The notes under the pieces were generated by a model. The model saw only the letters and a list, made by a program, of their open reading frames with translations, had not been told where the DNA came from and made no database searches. The translations under genes were made by a program, and so were the position numbers. Of a stretch of DNA of 41,045 bases, positions 28,702 through 37,617 are shown piece by piece. Every line of letters starts with the position of its first letter. The first letter of the stretch is position 1. Origin of the DNA: Nostoc sp. 106C (lineage in GTDB: Bacteria; Cyanobacteriota; Cyanobacteriia; Cyanobacteriales; Nostocaceae). Location: NCBI RefSeq assembly GCF_002154725.1, contig NZ_MTAW01000137.1:1-41045 (forward strand), read 5' to 3'.

Positions 28702-29265
28702 ATGCTAGAAGCAGCATCCAAAACTCTGACACTGGAAGAGTTTCTGCAACTACCAGAAACCAAACCCGCCAGTGAATATATTGATGGTCAAATTATCCAG
28801 AAACCGATGCCACAAGGCAAACATAGTACGCTACAAGGAGAACTTGTACCTGCGATCAATTTTGTAGTTAAGCCTAAGCGTCTGGCTCGTGCTTTTCCGG
28901 AGTTGCGTTGTACCTTCGGCGGTCGTTCAATTGTACCTGATAGCGCTGTTTTCGTCTGGAGCAGGATTCCCCGCGATGAGAATGGGGAAGTTGCTAATAC
29001 CTTTGCGATCGCTCCCGATTGGACAATTGAAATTTTGTCTCCTGATCAAAGTCAGACGAAGGTAACAAAAAATATTCTCCATTGTCTCAAGCATGGAACT
29101 CAAATGGGTTGGCTGATTGATCCAGATGAACAAACAGTGTTTGTTTATCGCCCTAAGCAAGAAACTGAGGTGTTTGATCGGCCAGATGCACTTTTACCTA
29201 CACCATCGTTTGCAAGTGAGCTACAGCTTACAATTAAGGATTTGTTTGCTTGGTTGTTAGAGTGA
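28702..29265 (+). CDS. Uma2 family (DUF820) putative endonuclease
   Basis: About 187 residues from the preferred ATG at 28702 (MLEAASKTLTLEEFLQLPET). A TTG at 28666 would add 12. The Uma2 / PD-(D/E)xK features are ASEYIDGQIIQK, RSIVPDSAVFVWSRI, DWTIEILSPDQSQTKV and GTQMGWLIDPDEQTVFVYRP. VPDSAVF and EILSPDQS carry the predicted metal-binding acids. The family is greatly expanded in filamentous cyanobacteria, and its biological role is unsettled. It sits in an accessory patch. Confidence 0.88.
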   Translation: MLEAASKTLTLEEFLQLPETKPASEYIDGQIIQKPMPQGKHSTLQGELVPAINFVVKPKRLARAFPELRCTFGGRSIVPDSAVFVWSRIPRDENGEVANTFAIAPDWTIEILSPDQSQTKVTKNILHCLKHGTQMGWLIDPDEQTVFVYRPKQETEVFDRPDALLPTPSFASELQLTIKDLFAWLLE

Positions 29266-29340
29266 TATTGAATCTACTTCAGGTGCGATCGCCCCATAAC
29301 CTTAAGTCCTCTAAAATTAAATTAGTGGTGTTTTGAGGAT

Positions 29341-29523
29341 GTGGTAATTTTACCAACAGGTGAACAGGTAAAATCTTGCATTAAAGGTTGTCAATATCTG
29401 ACGAACTTCTATCGTCCCATAGAGCTTGTACGTTTTGATGAGCGTATAGGTATTGTGTACATCTTTGCAGGTGAAGATTTGCAAGTTGTAATTTACCGTG
29501 ATGGCAAGTGGAGGTTTAGATGA
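29341..29523 (+). CDS. Small DUF6888-like protein, first of an overlapping pair
   Basis: A 60-residue protein from a GTG at 29341, with GAGG 4-6 nt upstream. Its pattern (CQYLTNFYRPIELVRFDER, then FAGEDLQVVIYRDGKWRF) matches what I remember of the cyanobacterial DUF6888 family. The stop overlaps the ATG of the next gene (ATGA), so the two are translationally coupled, as in toxin-antitoxin-like pairs. No function is known. Confidence 0.65.
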   Translation: MVILPTGEQVKSCIKGCQYLTNFYRPIELVRFDERIGIVYIFAGEDLQVVIYRDGKWRFR

Positions 29524-29741
29524 AACCAGACTTTGACACTATGAGCATCGCTGAACTGCGAGCTTATTTACTTTTACATCGAAATGATGATGAAGCATTT
29601 TACAAACTTGCCGATCGTCTCGAAGCGAGTTCTGAAGATACTGATTTATACCCGATTCCAGACACACCTGAGAACATCGCCATCATGGAAACAGCAATCC
29701 AAGAACAGGTTAAGAAGTTGGAACAGAAGCGACAAGGTTGA
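29520..29741 (+). CDS. Small DUF6887-like protein, second of an overlapping pair
   Basis: A 73-residue acidic protein: MSIAELRAYLLLHRNDDEAF, DRLEASSEDTDLYPIPDTPE, then IAIMETAIQEQVKKLEQK. It overlaps the previous gene by 4 bp. It resembles the DUF6887 family, which is usually found next to DUF6888 in cyanobacteria. Toxin-antitoxin behaviour is possible but unproven. Confidence 0.65.
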   Translation: MKPDFDTMSIAELRAYLLLHRNDDEAFYKLADRLEASSEDTDLYPIPDTPENIAIMETAIQEQVKKLEQKRQG

Positions 29742-29922
29742 GCGATCGCGGCGTTCTCACAATTCCTTTGCAGTGCCATCGCTTTTGTTGTGCTCCCAGA
29801 AATAAGTTTGCGATCGCTCTCATCTTCACAGCCAGAGTAGCAGGTGCATTCTTTGTACAAACTGAGATTAGAAAAATAAATCAGGGAAAACTAAAAGTAA
29901 ATATTTTATTTTCTCTACACTT

Positions 29923-32900
29923 ATGACAATAAACGATTATGAAACGTCAAACCCCTTAGGTTGGCAAGAGTGTCACAAACAGCTACAGCTTGCCGTTCAG
30001 TACCAGAAAATCTTGGCGAGAATTACAGCTAAGATTCGAGCATCTGTAAAGCTAGAATCCTTGTGTTCAACTTCTTGTCAAGATATTTGTCGGCAATTGA
30101 AGATTGAGCGAGTGGCAATTTACCGTTTTAATGCCGACTGGAGTGGTAGTTTCATCAATCGTTTTGGCTTCGCAGAATCTCCCTGGAATGCACTGACGGC
30201 CTTTGGGGAGGACTTAGTGTGGAAAGATTCGCATTTCCAAGAAACTCAGGGAGGACGGTATCGTAAAAATGAGACGTTTGCCGTAACTGACATTTACGAT
30301 GCTGGACATGCTCGTTGTCATATTGAGGTTTTAGAACAATTTCAGATTCGCTCATATGCGATCGCCCCGATTTTCATTGGTGCAAAACTGTGGGGTTTGC
30401 TTGCAGCCTATCAACATTCTGCGCCTCGGCAATGGTATGCTGACGAAATCGAATTTTTAGGACAAGCTGCTAGCACTCTAGGTGTGGCAATGCAGCAAGC
30501 AGAAATCCTAGAAGAAACCAAACAGCGCACAGCAGAGCTGCAAGATGCAATTGCGCGGCAACGTGCCTTGACAGAAGTTGTGGGGAATATTCGCTCGTCT
30601 CTGAACACCGAATTTATTCTCAACACTGCCTGTCAAGAACTTTGCAAACTCCTAAAGCTAGAGCGGGCGGCGGTTTATCGCTTCAATGAAGACTGGAGCG
30701 GTGAATTTGTCAGCCAGTTTGGCATGGTTGAGGCACAGTGGGATAGAATCAATCCGTTTGGCAGAAATCTGGTTTGGGAAGATACCCATCTGCAAGAAAC
30801 CAAAGGTGGGCGCTACCGCAATAACGAAAGTTTTGCCGTTAACGACATTTACCAAGCCGGTCACTCACGTTGTCACATTGACGTTCTAGAGCAATTCAAG
30901 ATTCGGGCTTATGCTTTAGCGCCTATCTTCATCGGACCTAAACTGTGGGGGTTGATAGCAGCCTATCAACACTCCGAACCGCGCCAATGGGCAAATTACG
31001 AAGTTGAGTTCCTTGGACAGGTGGGGGCACAATTGGGAGTCGCAATTCAACAAGCCGAGAACTTGGCCCAATCAAAACAACAGGCCATTGCCCTCCAAGA
31101 TGCGATCGCTCGGCAACGGGCACTGACGGAAGTGGTCGGGAAAATTCGCTCCTCCTTAGATATTAATTTGATTCTAGAAACAACTTGCCAAGAAGTTTGT
31201 AAACTGCTGCGAGTTGAGCGAGTTGGCGTTTACCGCTTTAATCCAGATTGGAGTGGCGAATTTGTCAGTCATTTTGGCATGGTGGAAGCACAGTGGGATA
31301 GCATCAATCCGTTTGGCAAAAATTTAGTTTGGGAAGATACCCACCTGCAAGAAACCAAAGGCGGACGCTATCGCAACAACGAAAATTTTGCGATTAGCGA
31401 CATCTACCTAGCCGGGCACTCACGCTGTCACTTAGATATTTTGGAGCAATTCAAGATTCGCGCCTATGTTTTGACCCCAATTTTTGTCGGGCGGACGTTG
31501 TGGGGATTGTTGGCTGCTTATCAACATTCCGCACCGCGCCAGTGGGAGAGTGTGGAAGTAGAATTTTTGGCACAGGTTGCCAGCCAACTTGGAGTAGCGC
31601 TGCAAAGCTCGCAAATGATGACCCAAGTCCAGACTCGGGCCGATGAACTGCACCAATCGGCAGAACAACGTCGAATTTTATTTGATTTGGTTGTCAAAAT
31701 TCGCGAATCTTTGGATTTAGACACGATCTTTAAAACTACAGTCAATGAAGTGCGGCGATCGCTCAAAGGCGATCGAGTCGGCATCTTCCGTTTTGATCCT
31801 GATGTCGGTTTTTGCAGTGGAGAATTTATCGCTGAAGATGTACTACCCCAGTTTGACTCTGCTCTCTCGATGAAGGTACAAGACTATTGCTTTGGCGACC
31901 ATTTTGCGCCGCAATATCGCCAAGGGCAAGTACAAGTGATTTCTGACATCAACAGCATTGGCTCTAAAGTACCTCATCTGGATGTGATTGAGCGATTTCA
32001 AGTCAAAGCGCAAGTTGTTGTACCGCTGATGGAAGGAGACGAACTGTGGGGATTATTGTGCATTCACCAATGCACCCATGCCCGTAATTGGGAAGAAACT
32101 GAATTAGAATTTGTCACCCAAGTGGCGACGCAATTTAGTGTCGCGCTACGTCAAGCCAACTTATTTCAACAATCCAGTTTGCTTGGTCAAACCCGTGAAG
32201 AAGCAAATCAACTGGCACAGGCACTTAATGAACTACGCACTGCCCAAATGCAAATTATCCACGCGGAAAAAATGGCTAGTTTGGGGCAATTAGTGGCGGG
32301 GGTTGCCCATGAAATTAATAACCCAATTAATTTTATCTACGGTAACTTGCAACACGCTCACCAATACACAAAAGATTTACTGCGCTGTCTGGAGCTTTAT
32401 CGACATTATCATCCCGATACTGTACCGGAGATCCACGAGTTTTTAAAGAAAACCGAAATAGACTTTTTATTTGACGACTTACCTAAATTATTCCAGTCTA
32501 TGCAGATTGGTAGTGAGCGCATTTGCGAAATTGTCACCTCTTTACGTAACTTCTCGCGCCTAGATGAAGCCGAGTTGAAAGAAGCAAATATTCACGAAGG
32601 TATTGATAGTACGTTGATGATTTTGCAACATCGCTTGAAGCCCTCATCTGATATCCCTACCATTAATGTCAGTAAAGACTATGATTCCTTACCTCTCATA
32701 GAATGCTATCCCGGTCAGTTGAATCAGGTATTTATGAATTTACTGTCCAATGCCATTGATGCATTAGAAGAGCGCAACGCCTGCACATCTGCCGAAGTGA
32801 TTGCCACAAAACCTAGCGAAATCCGAATTTCTACCTCTTTACTCAATAAAGACTGGATTGCTATTCGGATTGCTGACAATGGACTTGGTATGGATGAAAA

Positions 32901-33108
32901 AGTACTATCTCGACTGTTCGATCCATTTTTTACCACTAAGGTTGTTGGTAAAGGCACAGGGCTAGGACTTTCGATCAGCTATCAAATTGTGAGCGATAAA
33001 CATAAAGGTAAGATCTACTGCCAATCTGAACTTGGCAAAGGCACAGAATTTGTGGTTGAACTGCCGATTCATCAAGCAACAACTAGAAAATCAGCAACTC
33101 GAGTCTAG
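29923..33108 (+). CDS. Histidine kinase with three tandem cyanobacteriochrome GAF domains
   Basis: A 1061-residue soluble sensor kinase. Three consecutive GAF domains of about 185 residues each carry the canonical bilin-attachment Cys-His in an AGHxRCH motif (Cys132, Cys317, Cys502), the DIY-x-AGH context and a W-x-D motif (Trp100/Asp102, Trp285/Asp287, Trp470/Asp472) typical of red/green-type cyanobacteriochromes. A fourth GAF (about 560-750) has PHLD at that site and no Cys, so it should not bind bilin. A short coiled coil leads to the kinase core, with H-box HEINNPINF (His796), N-box NAIDALEE, DNGLGM and GTGLGLS. There is no membrane segment or receiver. It is predicted to be a light-regulated kinase with an unknown partner. 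Confidence 0.93.
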   Translation: MTINDYETSNPLGWQECHKQLQLAVQYQKILARITAKIRASVKLESLCSTSCQDICRQLKIERVAIYRFNADWSGSFINRFGFAESPWNALTAFGEDLVWKDSHFQETQGGRYRKNETFAVTDIYDAGHARCHIEVLEQFQIRSYAIAPIFIGAKLWGLLAAYQHSAPRQWYADEIEFLGQAASTLGVAMQQAEILEETKQRTAELQDAIARQRALTEVVGNIRSSLNTEFILNTACQELCKLLKLERAAVYRFNEDWSGEFVSQFGMVEAQWDRINPFGRNLVWEDTHLQETKGGRYRNNESFAVNDIYQAGHSRCHIDVLEQFKIRAYALAPIFIGPKLWGLIAAYQHSEPRQWANYEVEFLGQVGAQLGVAIQQAENLAQSKQQAIALQDAIARQRALTEVVGKIRSSLDINLILETTCQEVCKLLRVERVGVYRFNPDWSGEFVSHFGMVEAQWDSINPFGKNLVWEDTHLQETKGGRYRNNENFAISDIYLAGHSRCHLDILEQFKIRAYVLTPIFVGRTLWGLLAAYQHSAPRQWESVEVEFLAQVASQLGVALQSSQMMTQVQTRADELHQSAEQRRILFDLVVKIRESLDLDTIFKTTVNEVRRSLKGDRVGIFRFDPDVGFCSGEFIAEDVLPQFDSALSMKVQDYCFGDHFAPQYRQGQVQVISDINSIGSKVPHLDVIERFQVKAQVVVPLMEGDELWGLLCIHQCTHARNWEETELEFVTQVATQFSVALRQANLFQQSSLLGQTREEANQLAQALNELRTAQMQIIHAEKMASLGQLVAGVAHEINNPINFIYGNLQHAHQYTKDLLRCLELYRHYHPDTVPEIHEFLKKTEIDFLFDDLPKLFQSMQIGSERICEIVTSLRNFSRLDEAELKEANIHEGIDSTLMILQHRLKPSSDIPTINVSKDYDSLPLIECYPGQLNQVFMNLLSNAIDALEERNACTSAEVIATKPSEIRISTSLLNKDWIAIRIADNGLGMDEKVLSRLFDPFFTTKVVGKGTGLGLSISYQIVSDKHKGKIYCQSELGKGTEFVVELPIHQATTRKSATRV

Positions 33109-33255
33109 ACAGCCGCTCCGCTAGAAGTAGTTGACCTAAAAGACAAGATATGGGTGTTGTTAAAATCGTGATCGCGTTGTTTTTGTGAATCTTGAACTAC
33201 ACCACCCTTTCTTCAACCACACAACAAGCGATCGCCTCAAATATAGATATCCTTT

Positions 33256-34431
33256 CTAAGGATACGTGTAGCCATTAATCTGAACTCCACCATACGCCCC
33301 TGGTGTAGGGCGAGGAAGAGAGTTTCGAGACTGGGGCAGTTGAGTAGGTTGCTGCACACCATAGTTGCCATACACTGTTGGGGTTGAAGGGTTGACAACA
33401 CCTTGAATTTGAGTTGGCGTAGAGTATGGTGAAATGTTGGTAGTTGCGGCAGAAGTAACAGGTGATGTCACTGATGTTGCTTGTACCCCATTGGGCAATA
33501 CCTGACTGTTATTGAAGTTAGTATAAGGATTTTGGGTGAGGTTTGTTGTTGTTGGTTGAGTATAACCTGGCCCTGTATTTAAGCTAGGGTTAGCAGGCAG
33601 AGTCTGACTGGGTAAGCCGTTGCTCGGTGGAGTCGATGTTGCTGCGGTGGATGAAGTAGGGCTGAAAGTCGGGTTATTAAAGCCAGAGAGATTTTGGCTT
33701 GTTGATGTTACTTTGCTGTAAGAGTTAGTCCCCATAATATTTGTGGGGCTGGAAGTTAGGCTATTTAAACTAGAGAGATTCTGGTTTTGCGACTGATTTA
33801 TAGCACCTTGCAAAGGGCTGTTAACAACAGAATTTTGACTTTTATTGTTTTGATTAGCTAATTCCATCTCTTGGTTAAACGATGTTGCACCTTCTGTTTC
33901 TTCTGAGGATGTAGTTAAAGATTTAGCGCCTAACAATGGGCTGTTACTATAACCCGATCGCAATAAATTGTCTGCTTGTACAACAAAGGGATTGTTCTGC
34001 TTTGGCGCGGCTATGCCATTAACTATTCCTAAACTAGGATTTGATTTGGCAACATTGGTAGCAGCAGGTTGTTGGTTAATTACATCATCAAATAAGCTTT
34101 GGCTGTTCTTGGCTTTTGAGTTTTCTTCAGGGAGACTTAAAGTTGCTGCTAAATTTGCTTGCTCAAAATCTTTAATCAAGACTGGTAAGTTATCAATATC
34201 TGCAACCGCCGCTCGATCTTCGGTTGAAAGAGAGGATTCAGCAACCTTTGGTGCAGCAACTTCTTGATTTTGCTTCTGAGTAAACATATCTGGATTTGAC
34301 AGATATTCCCACATTCCCAGCCCAAGCACAGATAAAAAAATTGCTGTCACCCAAAAGCTAGGTTGTCCTAAATTCCGTAACCTGGCTTTAAGATAGCGTA
34401 AGTATGCAGGGGGATAATCACGATTTGACAT
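33256..34431 (-). CDS. Pro/Ser/Asn/Thr-rich single-pass membrane protein of unknown function
   Basis: A 391-residue protein. A short basic cytoplasmic N-terminus (YLRYLKARLRNLGQ) is followed by one membrane segment (about 26-42) and then about 340 residues of low-complexity Asn/Ser/Thr/Pro/Gln, probably disordered and outside the cytoplasm. Repeated words such as NLSSLNSLTSSPTN and NLSGFNNPTFSPTS show an internal repeat. I do not recognise a domain. It is divergent from the CBS-CP12 gene, with a 379-bp gap. Confidence 0.65.
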   Translation of the reverse strand: MSNRDYPPAYLRYLKARLRNLGQPSFWVTAIFLSVLGLGMWEYLSNPDMFTQKQNQEVAAPKVAESSLSTEDRAAVADIDNLPVLIKDFEQANLAATLSLPEENSKAKNSQSLFDDVINQQPAATNVAKSNPSLGIVNGIAAPKQNNPFVVQADNLLRSGYSNSPLLGAKSLTTSSEETEGATSFNQEMELANQNNKSQNSVVNSPLQGAINQSQNQNLSSLNSLTSSPTNIMGTNSYSKVTSTSQNLSGFNNPTFSPTSSTAATSTPPSNGLPSQTLPANPSLNTGPGYTQPTTTNLTQNPYTNFNNSQVLPNGVQATSVTSPVTSAATTNISPYSTPTQIQGVVNPSTPTVYGNYGVQQPTQLPQSRNSLPRPTPGAYGGVQINGYTYP

Positions 34432-34810
34432 AGTTTTAGGTATGGGGATTTACTGTGAAGTGGTAATAATTTGCGTAGTTTTAGAGTACTGACGCTACTA
34501 AAAACTTTCGTAGTTAGAAAAAATTTCAAATAAGCTTTAAGGTTGATTTCATACTAACTGCTCATTCTTCATGAGTCATTAGTTAGGGACAATTATTAGT
34601 TAAAAATTTATTTTTTGCTGATTTGGGTTCTTGAGTAAGGCTTTCCCTGTCTAATGAGATAGCAGTTTTTAAGCGACGGTTACTTTGGATATGATCGGGA
34701 ATTGAAAGCTGGTCTAAGTTTATTGTTGTAGCTACTTTCTAGTTACTAAACTGTGCGCTGCAAGCTGCGCTCTCGCACCGCATAGTACTATTTACCAGGA
34801 GACTACAGCA
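34432..34810. other. Divergent promoter region
   Basis: 379 AT-rich bp between divergent genes. No hairpin with a T-run or RNA gene is recognisable. The last 20 bp hold a good Shine-Dalgarno, AGGAG, about 10 nt before the CBS-CP12 start. Confidence 0.45.
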
Positions 34811-35431
34811 ATGATGAAAGCTGAAGATATCATGACTAAGAACGTAGTTACCATTCGTGGTTCAGCAACAGTTGCTGAAGCGGTGGGGCTGATGAAGGAA
34901 AAAGGATTGCGTGCTCTGGTTGTGGATCGTCGCTATGATAATGATGCTTATGGCATAGTCACAGAAACAGATATTGTTTATAAAGTAACAGCCTACGGTA
35001 AAGACCCGAAGCAAGTGCGGGTTTACGAAATTATGAGCAAGCCCTGCATCGTCGTCAATCCTGAATTGAGCGTGGAATATGTGGCGCGGTTATTTGCTAA
35101 TACTGGTATCCGAAGAGCGCCAGTAATTCAAGGTAGACTGTTGGGCATCATCTCAATTACCGATATTCTGACAAAAAGCGACTTTGTCGAAACGCCAAAA
35201 GCACCGCTGCTAGAAGAGAGAATTCAAAAAGCGATCGCAGAGGCTCGTGCTCTTTGTACTGAACAAGGTGCCTATTCTAAAGCCTGTGCTGCGGCTTGGG
35301 ATGAGGTTGAAGAACTTCAAGCAGAAGCGGCTCATCAAAAAGCTGAAGGTATGGAATCAGCCAAGCTCTCTTTTGAGGAATACTGTAGAGATAATCCCGA
35401 TGCGCCGGAATGTCGGAAGTACAATTCTTGA
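34811..35431 (+). CDS. CBS-pair protein fused to a CP12 domain
   Basis: 206 residues. Two CBS domains (about 1-125; MKAEDIMTKNVVTI, YGIVTETDIVYKV, EIMSKPCIVV, LLGIISITDIL) bind adenosine ligands in many proteins. The C-terminal CP12 domain has ALCTEQGAYSKACAAAWDEV, then SFEEYCRDNPDAPECRKY, with cysteine pairs Cys149/159 and Cys192/201. CP12 is the redox-switched linker of GAPDH and phosphoribulokinase in the Calvin cycle. CBS-CP12 fusions occur in cyanobacteria and may couple energy charge to redox control. AGGAG sits about 10 nt before the ATG. Confidence 0.93.
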   Translation: MMKAEDIMTKNVVTIRGSATVAEAVGLMKEKGLRALVVDRRYDNDAYGIVTETDIVYKVTAYGKDPKQVRVYEIMSKPCIVVNPELSVEYVARLFANTGIRRAPVIQGRLLGIISITDILTKSDFVETPKAPLLEERIQKAIAEARALCTEQGAYSKACAAAWDEVEELQAEAAHQKAEGMESAKLSFEEYCRDNPDAPECRKYNS

Positions 35432-35508
35432 GGGTTACTGAGGTGTGAGGAAAGGGGGACAAGGGGAAAATCATTGCCTCTTGACCCTTGACAAATGTCC
35501 CATGCTTC

Positions 35509-36684
35509 CTACCTTTGGGCAACTCGCATCAATAAAAATAGACCTGTTCCCAACCCGATGAAGTTAGGTAGCCAAGCTCCCATAAAAGGAGATAGCACAT
35601 TTGCTTGTGCTAAGGCTCCAGTCATAAAGCTGAGTAAGTAATACGAGAAAATTACGATCACGCTCACACCAAAACTTGTACCGCGCCCAGTGCGTTGGGG
35701 TATGCTGCCCATAGCTGCGCCTACCAAGCCAAAAACTACACAGACAAAAGGCAAGGCGATTTTTTGCTGAATCCGGACTTCGAGTTTACGAATTTTTTGG
35801 CGATCACCACCGAGACGTTCTACAGCTAGTTGTTCTAATGCTTCGGAAATATTCATCTCCCCATAGTCCCGGCTTTTTTCTGCCAAACTTAATGCTGTGC
35901 GGGGAAGCCGTAGCTGTTGGTGTTCAAATCGTAAAATGTTGCGGTAAGAGCGATCGGCAGATACTAAATAGATAGTCCCGTTATAGAAATCCCAGACGTT
36001 TTGCGATGGGTTCCATTGGCCTGATTCTGCTACCACTATTTGATTCAGCCCTGCTTCGGAACGATCTATAATTGTTAACCCTGTCATCCGCTTACCGTCG
36101 AATTGATCGGCGTAAAATAAGCGTGTCAATATTCTATTCGTAGTCCCATCTGGGTCTTTAGTATCACGATATTCAGGATAAAAAATATTCTGCTGTTTTA
36201 AAATTGGCTTGTCAGACTTTAAGGCGTTGTTTAGGGTAACATTTGCTTGATAACTTGCTGCTGGTGCTATATGCTCATTAAACACAAATGTCAGACCTGT
36301 AACCACCAAGCTTAACATCACAGCAGTTAGCACCATTCGATAGACACTCACACCACAGCCACGCAGGGCAATCAGTTCACTCTCGCTCGAAAGCCGACTG
36401 TAGGTCATTAAGGTAGCCAACAGGGTGGACATGGGGAAGGCTAAGACGATGAAAGTTGGCAGCTTTAATAAAAAAACCTGAATGGCGATGTCTATGGGTA
36501 GCCCAGATTCTACGATTTTTCTTACTAAGTCAAATACGGCATCAATTGTCACCCCAATTGATGAAAAAGCTCCCACCCCAAATAAAAACGGTGGTAGCAA
36601 TTCGCTGGTCAGGTAGCGATCCATGATCGTAAAAGGCATCAGCGAATTGATAGTGTAATAAGATGTGAGCTTCTTTGTAATCAT
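35509..36684 (-). CDS. LptF/LptG family permease (YjgP/YjgQ)
   Basis: About 391 residues. It has six predicted membrane segments, three N-terminal (including FLFGVGAFSSIGVTIDAVF) and three C-terminal, flanking a periplasmic beta-jellyroll-like region with SYQANVTLNNALKSDKPIL. These are the transmembrane parts of the LptB2FG extractor that moves lipopolysaccharide from the inner membrane. Many cyanobacteria have a single gene for this, presumed to act as a homodimer. I chose the ATG at 36684. A TTG at 36690 or internal ATGs at 36639 and 36624 (MDRYLTSELLPPF) are alternatives; the last fits family alignments best from memory. It is downstream of lptA-lptB in the same direction. Confidence 0.9.
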   Translation of the reverse strand: MITKKLTSYYTINSLMPFTIMDRYLTSELLPPFLFGVGAFSSIGVTIDAVFDLVRKIVESGLPIDIAIQVFLLKLPTFIVLAFPMSTLLATLMTYSRLSSESELIALRGCGVSVYRMVLTAVMLSLVVTGLTFVFNEHIAPAASYQANVTLNNALKSDKPILKQQNIFYPEYRDTKDPDGTTNRILTRLFYADQFDGKRMTGLTIIDRSEAGLNQIVVAESGQWNPSQNVWDFYNGTIYLVSADRSYRNILRFEHQQLRLPRTALSLAEKSRDYGEMNISEALEQLAVERLGGDRQKIRKLEVRIQQKIALPFVCVVFGLVGAAMGSIPQRTGRGTSFGVSVIVIFSYYLLSFMTGALAQANVLSPFMGAWLPNFIGLGTGLFLLMRVAQR

Positions 36685-36858
36685 ACGCAAACTTAAAAAG
36701 TAAATATCTAGAACCCAGACACAGCCAAGGATTTATATTGAATTTAATATCGAAAACAAATTCCCAGTAGCTGACAAATTAGATGAAAACTCTGGATTGA
36801 CACGTAAGAAGAAAGGCTCAACAATCTCCTGGGAAAATATTAATTAATCACTAGTTTT

Positions 36859-37587
36859 TTAGACTTGGAAATTATCGCCCAAATAATATTGCCGCACGAG
36901 CGGATTATTATAAAGTTCATTGGCATTACCAAAAGCGAGAATTTGTCCCTCGCGCATAATGTAGGCGCGATCGGTAATGGCCAGAGTTTCACGGACATTG
37001 TGATCTGTTATTAAGATACCCATGCCGCGATCGCGAAGTCGCGCTACAATTTGCTGAATCTCGGAAACCGCTATTGGATCGACTCCAGCAAATGGTTCAT
37101 CCAAAAGTAAAAATTTTGGGCCTTCTCTGCCAGCCGCTAAAGCTCTGGCTAATTCCGTCCGGCGTCGTTCACCCCCTGAAAGTTGAATTCCTTTACTGTT
37201 AGCCACTTTTTCTAAACGAAACTCCCGCAGTAAATTTTGGATACGCCCTGACCATTCCCACTGTGGTACATGAGTTTGTTCTAGTACTAAGAGTATGTTA
37301 TCGCGTACCGAAAGCTGGCGAAAAACACTTGCTTCTTGCGCTAGGTAGCCAATGCCCAATCTTGCTCTCTTATGCATTGGCATTGCCGTAATATCACGAC
37401 CATCTAGCCAGACTTTTCCCTGATTCGGTTTTTCTAAACCTGTGGCAATATAAAAGGTTGTTGTTTTACCTGCTCCATTAGGGCCTAGTAAACCAACAAC
37501 TTCTCCTTGAGCAACAGAAAGGCTGACACGATTGACAATCTGCCGCTTGCCGTAAGATTTGTGGATATTCTCTAAGATAATTTTCAC
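36859..37587 (-). CDS. lptB: LPS export ABC transporter ATP-binding protein LptB
   Basis: A 242-residue ABC ATPase. It has Walker A GPNGAGKTTT (35-44), a Q-loop in YLAQEASVFRQ, signature LSGGERRR (136-143), Walker B FLLLDEP (159-165) and an H-loop in LITDHNV. The length and the sequence YLAQEASVFRQLSVRDN are typical of LptB rather than of other ABC ATPases. It powers LPS extraction with the LptF/G-type permease. It starts 30 bp after the lptA-like gene and lies 174 bp before the permease gene. Confidence 0.96.
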   Translation of the reverse strand: MKIILENIHKSYGKRQIVNRVSLSVAQGEVVGLLGPNGAGKTTTFYIATGLEKPNQGKVWLDGRDITAMPMHKRARLGIGYLAQEASVFRQLSVRDNILLVLEQTHVPQWEWSGRIQNLLREFRLEKVANSKGIQLSGGERRRTELARALAAGREGPKFLLLDEPFAGVDPIAVSEIQQIVARLRDRGMGILITDHNVRETLAITDRAYIMREGQILAFGNANELYNNPLVRQYYLGDNFQV

Positions 37588-37617
37588 GCTAGAGATGCCC
37601 TTTCCCTGTAACTGCTG

